Source of the DNA: Fagopyrum homotropicum
Taxonomy: Eukaryota; Streptophyta; Magnoliopsida; Caryophyllales; Polygonaceae
Assembly: GCA_033239125.1 (NCBI GenBank)
Contig: BSWB01000005.1
Location: forward strand, 104,400,494 to 104,464,493
Length of the DNA stretch: 64,000 nucleotides
Direction of reading: 5' to 3'
Shown: positions 24,701 through 33,515 of the stretch, one piece after another
Layout: each line of letters opens with the position of its first letter
Position numbering within the stretch: position 1 is the first letter of the stretch
Notes under the pieces: model-generated
Seen by the model: only the letters and a program-made list of their open reading frames with translations
Database searches by the model: none
Told to the model about the DNA's origin: nothing
Position numbers and translations under genes: made by a program

Positions 24701-25439
24701 CATAAAGAATTCTCGGGATTTCTAAAGATGCACGTTCCAGTTCTCCAAAGGAGACGTGACCGATGAGTTATTTTACCGAGGAGTTATCTAGACCAATTAC
24801 GAAATTTCCATGGGTTGAGGGCCATAGTTTCGACAGATATAGACGGTTATCCCGAGGTTTTAGACAACCAATACTCAGGGCTAGAGCATAAGCCTTCTCT
24901 TTACTCAAGTGAACCATCTTTAGACTGACGGGTGGTGTGAGAGGATCTTGTTGTTATTAAAAGGAAAGTTACAGAGAGAGAAGTAAATCATCCGTACTCA
25001 CAGAGAACACCATTAGGATTAATGGGGGCAACATATTGATCAGAGTAGCGCAGAGGATGTGTGGTGAGCCCATAACCCACAAAACATGAAACTCAATGCT
25101 AAGTTAACTAGGATCTCCAGTTAAGGAACTATAGATCGATATGAAAAATCTCCACATGGAGTGTGATTTGTAGGTTATAGCAAGTTGACAGCTTGACCAA
25201 GGACAAGTGATATGTCATCAATGGAGAGACGGTCCAACTAAATCATATTAGGGAAATAAGACCAAGATAATGGTCTTACAAAGAGAAGTAGGCACTTAGT
25301 AAAGTGCTAGGATATGTCTTAGATTATTGTTTCAGAATTTATAGTGGGAACCCCTGGAAGGTCAAAAGCAAGTGAGCTCAACAGAAGGAATAGAGTTTTT
25401 ACAAGTTAATTCGGTAAAATCACCAAGAAAGTTGAAAGT

Positions 25440-25745
25440 GAGTTTAAAAAGGCAATCGTGGACATCTTAGAGCAGATTGAGGAGTCATCTATCGACTAGC
25501 ACTCCTAACCATATTGGAGGGTGTCCACCCAGGGTTCTACATGTTTAAGTTGAGAGAGAACACACCGGACCCGAGACACGTCATCAGTCATGATGATCGG
25601 ATGGGCGAGCCAGATCATCATTTTGTATACTTCCCAGTAGTCGTCCTATAGAACAATACTAGACGTCTACGGTCTAAGGATATATCGATACGGAGGATCC
25701 AATGGTCTAGATAAGGAGCCGATGAGACTACTCAAAGTCGGAGGA
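25440..25745 (+). pseudogene. Integrase C-terminus and chromodomain remnant
   Basis: In one frame 25486-25585 reads VIYRLALLTILEGVHPGFYM, then FKLRENTPDPRHVI. This is the conserved end of chromovirus integrase (VAYRLALPP.L..VHPVFHVS.LR....DP.HV). Further on, 25661-25730 reads RRLRSKDISIRRIQWSR, stop, GADETT, which corresponds to the chromodomain (RRLRNK.I..VKVQW..H..EEATWE). Stops and frame changes show it is dead. In intact relatives the chromodomain steers integration to heterochromatin. Confidence 0.78.
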
Positions 25746-26004
25746 TAGCATTAGGCGTAGTTACCTTGAGTTCTTTGTGGAGTTAACTGCTACTTCAGTA
25801 CCGACGAGTTAGTACTAGGATGTAGTTATGTTTGACTTTTATGGATTTTACCTTGTAATTGAGTGATTGTGTTTTCCTTGATGTGTGCCTGATTATGATG
25901 TTTGAGTAGTTGCATGGTAGAAAACGAAAATATTTATGACACCAAAATATACAAAGAAAGTCGTTTGATTAGATACATTATTCTAAGTTTCGGGACGAAA
26001 CTTC

Positions 26005-26021
26005 TTTTAAGAGGGCACTGA
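26005..26021 (+). other. Polypurine tract
   Basis: A purine-rich tract (TTTTAAGAGGGCACTGA) directly before the 3' LTR. In this class it primes plus-strand DNA synthesis. Confidence 0.65.
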
Positions 26022-28766
26022 TGTAATAACCGAAAATTTTTTATTTCCACTTAATACCGGGTCAAACCGGTATTTCGATCCGTTGACCTTTCTTAGTTCT
26101 ACCGAGGGTTGTACTAGAACACATTTTATTATTTTATGTACTCTTTTAGTCACATAAAATGATGAATTTAATCAAACCCTACTCTAAGTCTTAACGACGT
26201 CTTTTGACGAGGCCGTGACAAAGCCCGACGACCTGCGACAAGGCCACACAACAATTGACAGCCCAAAGAGTTGCCTTGCTGCTGTTGCTGAATCCGTTGC
26301 TCCAGCCCATAACGTGCGGCCCAGGAGGAGGTTGTTGTTGCTGAATCCGTTGCTCAAGCCCATGACTTGCGGCCCAAGATGGTGTTGCTCCAGGCCACTA
26401 TGTAACCTGCTTGTGTCGGCCCAATCACATGGAAGAGCCAGAAACAGCCAGCCCTTAACCTAATTTAACATAAGATTTATTTAACCCTAATTACCCATAT
26501 CTCTATAGCTACAACCTTAACCTAACCTGCCATCTCCCTACGGCAATCACGCAACAGACACAAGTGAAGAAGCCAACCCTCCGCACTTTCGCCATTCTCG
26601 CGCCAGCGCCGGTGGAACAAAACGACCAGGGTCACCGCCGCCCCGACCGGAGACCCTTCACAGCCTCGAGCCTCTCTCCAGGATGGTAACGCCGGTAAGG
26701 CCTCACTCTCCCTCCTCTCGCCTCCTGCATACTCGTTAGAAGCGACCGACCCCAACTCCTCCAACCTTCGCTCTCCTTCTCAGCACCCAACCACAACGTC
26801 GTACACAACGTCCCGATTGTCGACAGCGATCGGAACCTCCTACAGACGACGCCACCACGCCGTGCCTTTTCGCCTCCCTCTTTGCCGGCGACAGCAGCCG
26901 CTAGTCGCGCCTCCGTCCTCTTCTTCTCTGTACGAAGGCAACAGCAGCAACACGAGCCACCGCGCCACCTCTGTCAACCGCCCAAACACCGCCGGAGCCC
27001 TGGGAGAGTGCCGCCCATCCTCGACGCCGGATCTGCTGAATCGGATACATCAAAAGCAAGACGGACGGTCCACTGCTGGTCCATCGCGTAACGCCGGCTG
27101 TTGCGACTTCGAACGCCAGGCCGGGAAGAGCCCTCCTAGCCAAAACCGCCGACGAGCAGGCCTTGTTCCGGACCGACGAACCGGCTGGAACAATTATGTC
27201 CTCGCCCCACAGGAATCGCAACCACTCGAGGCTACTTCGATCGACTTCAATTGCGGTTTTACTCCCTGCAAAGGCACAGCTAGGGTGCGGGACGGTGAGT
27301 CTGATCCTCCTCCATGACTGCTAATTGATCGTTTATTCTTGTTACTTCTGGCATTCAAAAACTCCTTCACAGTACATTGTATCTATACATAAATATAGTG
27401 GTAGGAGAAGTAAGGTGTAAATAAAATGTAAATGTGGCAGTGTTGTGTACTTATACACAAATATATAGATATACGAGACGGGAGACATGTATAAATATAA
27501 ATGAATAAGTGAAGCGAATATACCTAAATATATATAGATGGGTTAGGGTAACGTATATATATACGTATACGTATATGTATAAGAGTATAGTGTATCGAAT
27601 GTATGTATAAGTTGTGATCAGATATATAGGTTTACGTATATAAATGCGAGTTGAGAGATATGAATCATGTAGGTATGCGGGTTCACGAGTGGTTATATAA
27701 GCTAGTTGAAGAGTAAGGTTAAAGTGTATATATATTACGGATAATATATGTATTAGAATAGATAGTAACCAGTTCAAAAAAAAAAAAGAAATTAGTAGAC
27801 TCTAGAATAAACTTTGAGAATGTTGACACTAAGGGTAAAATGGTCGTTTACCGTAAGAGAGTTTTTGCGTAATTCCTTCATATGAGGTTGGACATCTGGA
27901 TGAGATTTTGACCCACAGGCCTTATTTGACAGGCGTTTGAGTTACTGCGAGTACGGACCGATTTGAGACTTGTTAGAGTGTGATTTTACTCAGGTAAGTC
28001 CTTGCGACTTACTTAGCTGGTTTCTGGATATTAGTTGAGTGATATTAGTGGTGTGTGTACCATGTATGTTATAATAACAACTTGTTAGGACGACCGTTGT
28101 TGTTATGTGTTAAGGTCCAAGTGTATGTATAACGGGCTGTGACATCACTGCCCAGCTCTGCCAGGAGACTGAGAGGTTCTCTATACCCAGACCATACAGG
28201 TACACGGTGAGATGCATCGGATCCACTCCTGATGGGTACATGGGGGCGGAGGCGAGGTTTGAGAATCCTTCGTGTCACAAAATAAGTATCATTAGTAAGA
28301 GTGAATGACTTAAATGAAGATAATAAATGGATTGTATGAAAGCATGATGAATGTTTATTATTTTTGTGTGTGTGTGCTATTATTATTCTCCTAGTGTTTA
28401 GATAACTAGCTAATGGTTGTTCTGTTGTGTTTTTTTAGATTTACCGCAGGTTAGAGCAGCAGCTGAGTGATCCGGAAGTAGTGGTCAGCCGGGTCTCCGT
28501 ACTCTTTAGAGTGGGGGTTTGGGTTGTTGCTTTGTTGTCTTTCCCTTTTGTTAAGACAGTTAGTCTTTTCCGTTGTTTAAGTACGATAGGTTGTTAGACT
28601 TTGTTGCATTCATCCTTTTACAAATACATTTTATGAATTTCGGTTTTTTTTTCTTATTTGTGTCTTGTTGCAAGATTCTAGAAAAATTGTTGTCAAACTG
28701 AGGTCGGGACCCATTGTGAGGTCCTAACCAGTAATGTCCCGAGTTCTGAGAATTCGGGGTGTTACA
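26022..28766 (+). repeat. 3' LTR (2745 bp)
   Basis: Collinear with 19038-21767 and differing by scattered substitutions and small indels (roughly 2-3 percent by eye). One small insertion is a TATATATACGTATACG stretch near 27553. The GC-rich block and both open frames (26215-26463 and 26817-27317) are retained. Confidence 0.9.
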
Positions 28767-28771
28767 ATCGA
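28767..28771. other. Target-site duplication ATCGA, right copy
   Basis: ATCGA directly after the LTR end; matches 19033-19037. Confidence 0.9.
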
Positions 28772-28819
28772 TTTCATGTTAAGCTCTCTTCTCTTATTGA
28801 TTTTGTGTTTTGGTTACAG

Positions 28820-30190
28820 GAAGGGACGGTTATAGGTTCAAAGATGAATACCTCCAAACTAGACGATACTCATATGATTTGTTCTCAGGTAGTCCTTCCT
28901 TTTTTTAATCATGTCTTCATCTTCTTCGTTTTGTACAACGCAAGTTTATATGTCGATTTCATGCTTGTATGAGCACCAATTTGTGTCATCGTACATCCAT
29001 TAGAATGGAGGATTATATGCTTGCTCTAGGGGTGACTTATATGAATTTTCATATTTCTCCCTCTGCAATTCTAAGTGTTCATGTTTTTACTTTTCGGTTT
29101 CTATGCTCATTATTGGGTTGAAATAAGAATTTTAATTTCTTGAACTTTAATCTACTCAATTTATATTTGCCTATGGATTTTGTTCAGATTTTTCAATTAA
29201 TCAAAAAAAAAAGTTGGGGGATAATTAGCTTTGTAACTGAGTGATAGGTTTAAAGTCGTGCCTGAATTCATAAAATTGTATTTGGAGTCCAATATTTATT
29301 TGTGGGCTCTTTCATGAAATTGCTATGAATGGCTGATTTGGTACTTTTAACCATTAGATTAATCAAATTGTTGTTATCTGCTTTTTATTGCTGGATTGGA
29401 AGCTAAATCTTGACGTTTCTTTGCTTTTGCAGCTTGCTTGGTTTACATATTGCTTCTTTCTTGTATCTGCTAAAGTTTCTATTCATGGCTCCTGCTGGAG
29501 AGTCAACACTAGAGTTGAAGGATGATAAGCCCTTTGCAATTTGGGTCATTGAATCTGCAAAATCCTCCCAGCGTGTTTAAATGAGTAGAATTGTTGAAGG
29601 ATGATAAGCCCCTGATATCCGACGGTCATAATCATCTATCATGTTTCAATCAATAGTTCTTGTACATATATGCCTCATTTTTTTCATGACAGATGCTAAA
29701 TTAAATCAATTGATTGTGTTCCTTGATCCATTGAAAATTGTATTTTATATTTACTAACTTTAGTTGTATTTTACAAATCACATCTCCATAGCGTGTTTAA
29801 ATGAGTAAAATTGTTGTTAGGCAATCTTATTAGAGACTTTTTCAATTTATCTCGTAAAAAAATATAGGTTGATATTATTTCAATATTATTGGATCCTCTA
29901 TTGGTTACTTGACTTGTTATTGCAGGGCAAAAAGTTCAAAAGGTTGAAGAAGGCCAAGAGAGGTCAACTAGAGGATGACTTCAATACAGCTGGGGAAAAT
30001 AAGATTCATTGTAGATGAAGAAAATGTCGATGAAAGAGGAGCTCTCAAGTATGTTATGTGCTACTGTTCTAAAGAACTTATAAAATTTAGACAAGCAAAC
30101 TTAGACAAAAAGAGTAGATATGAAGAGCCCGGTGAGTGGAGAGAAAGGAGGATTGAGGAGGAATTTGAACCGATCATTGTTGAAGAGTAG
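28820..30190 (+). other. Exon-like pieces in the right part of the Helitron, unidentified
   Basis: Three segments have acceptor-like left borders. 28820-28888 lies between GGTTACAG and a donor CAG|GTAGTC. 29433-29580 follows TTTTGCAG and reads MAPAGESTLELKDDKPFAIW and on to a stop. 29936 onward follows TTATTGCAG and reads GKKFKRLKKAKRGQLEDDFN; a longer frame at 29975-30190 reads KIRFIVDEENVDERGALKYV, ending in an acidic tail (EEEFEPIIVEE). I do not recognise the proteins. They look like captured exons of one or more host genes. The words GAAGGATGATAAGCCC and GCGTGTTTAAATGAGTA each occur twice (about 29515/29595 and 29571/29792), a sign of internal duplication. Confidence 0.4.
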
Positions 30191-30465
30191 TATATAACTG
30201 AGAAAGACAACGTGATCAGTGCAATTGACATTCTTCAGAGATTGCATGTTTAATTTTACAACCTACCATATGGAAACTTATACATTGTAGATTTTAGAAG
30301 ACAACACTGGTCCACCTTCAGTTGTTTCGGGAGCAAAACAATGAAAGAACGATTCCTACCATAAGCTTCTTGTACATATGCTAACAATAGTTTACCGCAT
30401 TGTTTCCGGTGTAAAAATTCTTTCATTCAATTGTTTCCGATGTAATATACGTTTTAAAGTCACGG

Positions 30466-30496
30466 CGCGCGTGCGTAGCACGCGCGTCCAGACTAG
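30466..30496 (+). other. Helitron 3' terminal hairpin and CTAG end
   Basis: Stem CGCGCGTGC with GCACGCGCG, loop GTA, then TCCAGACTAG. This acts as the rolling-circle termination signal in Helitrons. Confidence 0.9.
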
Positions 30497-31439
30497 TCTT
30501 TACTAAGTGGCAGAGTATCGTTATATATGTTGCACGAGTATTTACCCATGATATCAACAAAATAATACAATGAACACGAATACATATTAATCACAAACAT
30601 GGGGAAATTAGCAAATGAACACGAATATAAAACTCTAAATGCACGATTATTAAGCATTAGTTACATCAACACAACATTAATACCTATATTTTAAGGACAA
30701 CACAATTATTTAACCTGATTTTACTTTATCTCCACGAATCAATTGAGTTCACATTCAATCAACAACTATATTTTTTTTATGTCTGCACAGTTAATGAAAC
30801 CTAATTTTGTGTGTGATGTGCACGAGTTCGACGATTGATTTAATATTGAAAACCACGAGTACCACAGTAACACAAACTGTTATTTGGTTTTCAAATTCAC
30901 AATAGGAGATATTAGTATCTAATACATATCTTCTTTTATCTGTTCAATCAAAACATGCGGCTTGGAATTCTTCTTTAGTTCTAACGACGACAATTAGGAG
31001 GTGACGATTGATTACACTATCGTACTAATAATCGTGTGTATCCAATTAAAGTAATTCATACCTTAACATAAAACATCTAATATTAAATAATTAATTGCTT
31101 AATTTTATAAAAGGTCATAGCCACTATTCAAATAATTTAATCAGGTGGTTGAGGTTCGTTCTCATTTATTATCGTAAAACGTGTTCTTACCGGAAATCTA
31201 ACCCTAAATTACCAGGAGTGTAAATCACTTGCTATTAAAAAGGTTCCATCCAAGTTCGGAGATCCAAATTATTTCTTTATGCCATTTAAGTTAATACAAA
31301 AATCTATGTGTGAGTCTACTTCCCCTTTTTATCTGGAAGAATCTTGGCATACGTCATCTAAAGTCTACAAAAATGCAACTATATATGGAGGATCGTACTA
31401 TTTCTAACCCTACAATTATCTTATAAGACACCCCTAGTT
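30497..31439. other. AT-rich intergenic DNA, nothing recognised
   Basis: No coding or RNA feature seen. The first ~50 bases (30517-30544) resemble the DNA just left of the Helitron (17128-17154). Confidence 0.5.
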
Positions 31440-31661
31440 TGAGTAGGCAATGTGTTTGTATCAATTAACTTTGTTGTACTTAATATTGATGTAAATGATG
31501 AGATCTTCATCATACTTGGGCGCCCATTTTTTCACACCGCAAATATCGTCATCAATGTGAAGCAAGGATTCCTTGCATTTGAGATTAGTAAGCAGAAGGT
31601 AGAATGCGATATTATTGTATCTATAAAATATCCCTCTCTTTTTCCATTGAATGCAAAATGA
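31440..31661 (+). pseudogene. Athila-like protease C-terminal fragment
   Basis: The frame reads VSINFVVLNIDVNDEIFIIL, then GRPFFHTANIVINVKQG. This is the second half of the retropepsin region of Athila/Tat-type Ty3/gypsy elements (F.VLDM...E.PIILGRPFLAT...IDV..G). The active-site half is absent and nothing else of the element is visible nearby, so it is an isolated fragment. Confidence 0.7.
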
Positions 31662-31704
31662 TAAATGAAAACCCAACCAAGAATTTATTTTGGTTATAAT
31701 TGCA

Positions 31705-32640
31705 TCAACTTCCTCAACCTTGAACAATATATTCCGGGACTGTGGTATTGCTAACAATATTTGGAGCAATTTCTTAATTGAGGACCGGGCTGCTGGGTTC
31801 TTCTTAAACAATTTTCTCACCTGGTTGGATAATAATCTGAAGTGTGACGAACTGATTGCTCACGATCTTCCCTGGAATGTGTGTTTTGCTGTTTCTATGT
31901 GGTGGTGCTGGAAATGGCGAAATGATTCGATTTTTCGGGGAGTAGATTATCCCGGCAGCAGAGTTGCCTTCATTGTTGCGTATAGCAAGAATGTTGTTAA
32001 TGCCAGGAAGAACGTCAGTCCTTGCAGGGGGACTAAGGTGAAGGAAGTCATCTTCGTGAATTGGTCTGCGCCGTCGGAAGGATGGATCAAGTTGAATACC
32101 GATGGGTCTGTTAGGCCAGATGTGGGTAGCGCCTCGGCTGGTGGTTTATTCAGGGACTGTAATGGGCAATGGTTGTCGGGTTTCATTATGAATATGCGGC
32201 CGTGTTCTGTCCCGATGGCGGAACTTTAGGGTATATATCTGGGCCTCCGCACTGCTTGGGACAAGGGTTTTCGTAAACTTTTGGTGGAGTTAGATTCCGA
32301 GCTGGTCATTAAACTTGTCAACCGTTCGGTCCCAAACTATCACCCGCTTTTTAGTCTGGTATCAAGTTGCCAAGGCTTCATCCGTAGGAACTGGCATGTT
32401 CAGATCCGTCACTCCTTCCGTGAAGCGAATGCTACAACCGATCATTTGGCTTCCATTGCTTCATCCTATCCTTTAGGTTTATTTTATATTCAAACCCCAC
32501 CAGACAATTTGATTTTCTATCTGAAGAATGATGCCCGCGGAGTGGTGACCCGTAGGTCTATTGTTTGTTAGCCAGTTTTTCGTTTTGAATAAATGCTCGG
32601 AGACGTAGATGACTCTCCGCAGATTCTACCAAAAAAAAAA
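31705..32640 (+). pseudogene. 5'-truncated LINE: zf-RVT tail, RNase H domain, poly(A)
   Basis: The first part (FRDCGIANNIW...WWCWKWRNDSIFRG) is the zinc-binding region that follows the reverse transcriptase in plant L1-type LINEs. Then comes the C-terminal RNase H domain: WIKLNTDGSVRPDVGSASAG, GLFRDCNGQWLSGF, ...PMAEL, a TAG stop at 32227 where Trp is expected, GIYLGLRTAWDKGFRKLLVE, DSELVIKLVNRS, and on to the true stop at 32569. An AATAAA lies at 32588-32593 and a poly(A) run at 32631-32640. The 5' truncation plus A-tail is the usual product of target-primed reverse transcription. The single stop suggests a fairly young insertion. Confidence 0.85.
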
Positions 32641-33515
32641 GATAACGAAGACTTTGAGATTTCCTATAAAGCACTTGAATTGTCAATGCAACTTTTTAAG
32701 TCACTTTTGACAATGATTGACTCAATTGTCTACACTTGTGCACTCGAGCCAAAAAAAAAGTATTGATTGTCACAACATTATCCTCGACAATTCCACTCAA
32801 TCCTTCATAGAGAGTAGTGATCGACACGATCACCCGTCCCGATCGACTCGAGCACCAACAAAATCTTGGAGAATCTCCAACAAAAAGATCGGACCAATTA
32901 CACGCAGAAATATAAACACTTTTATATACAGTTGTGTTATCCCTGTAGTTGTTAACCATCGTCTTCACGGAGTTAAAAAGCAAACTTGAGCAAGAGACGT
33001 CTTGCAGCAACTTGAACTTGTTTGAGCGATTGTTTCCGGGTAGCTTCTTTGGGTTCGACTTTTAATCCTTTTTTATTTTCCATTGTTTTTTATTAAGTGT
33101 TCTACACGTCAAAAAGATCGGACCAATTACACTCGCCAATATCCCTCCCGAATCAAACTTTCATTTTGAGTGGATTGCTACCCACTAGTATAATTTACGT
33201 TTGTATGCATGTCCGCTCATAACAATTTGAGGAAGGTGGTTGGTTCAACTTGGTTGTGACTTGTGAGCGGCGACGCTCTTCCGAACTTGGCTAACTACAA
33301 CCAGGGAGGCAATAACCAGTCACTCCTGAACGGTCTGAACTGAACTACGGTTTCTCACTCTTCAGCGCTCCCGCCGCCGCGTCTTCGGCCTCGAGCCTTT
33401 TCGGCTTCGCAATCGCCTCTGGAGGTTGAATCGTCGCGATAAACCCTCGGATCCGTCTCTCTCACCTCCAAACCTCTGAACCGTCTGCCTGTCTTATGCA
33501 ATTCAGCAATCCACC
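32641..33515. other. Intergenic DNA and presumed promoter / 5' leader of PRP39
   Basis: AAAAGATCGGACCAATTACAC occurs at about 32883 and again at 33113, a local duplication. From about 33340 the DNA becomes C/T-rich and resembles a plant 5' UTR leading to the ATG at 33516. I see no clear TATA box. Confidence 0.45.

Larger units (their letters stand above)
21768..26021 (+). mobile_element. Internal region of the Tekay-family element, non-coding or decayed
   Basis: The primer site TGGTATCAGAGC is at 21771-21782. An open frame at 22465-22836 (123 codons, starting MVAIQTRSIESKL) is Lys/Arg-rich and unrecognised; it is too short for gag. I found no readable protease or reverse transcriptase. From about 25440 to 25745 integrase and chromodomain remnants appear. 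The length (4.25 kb) is below that of coding Tekay elements, so deletion as well as mutation has occurred. Confidence 0.75.
19038..28766 (+). mobile_element. Complete Tekay-family LTR retrotransposon (9729 bp), coding-defective
   Basis: Two long LTRs (19038-21767 and 26022-28766) share TGTAATAACCG...GGGGTGTTACA ends and are flanked by the 5-bp duplication ATCGA. The Met-tRNA primer site is at 21771. The internal region is only about 4.25 kb and has no long open frame. A decayed integrase C-terminus and chromodomain can still be read at 25440-25745, which places it with Tekay/Del chromoviruses. The LTRs differ by only a few percent by eye, so the element moved fairly recently although its pol is dead. 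It therefore probably moved using proteins from a relative. It sits in the Helitron, in what looks like an intron. Confidence 0.92.
17161..30496 (+). mobile_element. Non-autonomous Helitron with captured gene pieces, split by an LTR element
   Basis: The left end reads TCTATACTATATTAAAAGAG, the 5' signature of many plant Helitrons, directly after an A at 17160. The right end is CTAG at 30493-30496 followed by T. It is preceded at 10 bases by a 9-bp perfect hairpin (stem 30466-30474 / 30478-30486, loop GTA). A 5' TC, 3' CTRR, terminal hairpin and A|T insertion are the defining Helitron features. Removing the retrotransposon at 19038-28766 and one target copy leaves about 3.6 kb. No Rep/helicase is present, so movement would depend on another element. 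Several exon-like pieces with splice-site-like borders lie inside, one of them a TMEM230-like fragment. Confidence 0.85.

Noticed and set aside
27451..27777. 108-codon minus-strand frame of Ile/Tyr/Thr-rich sequence
   Set aside because: It is antisense to TATA-rich low-complexity DNA in the 3' LTR.
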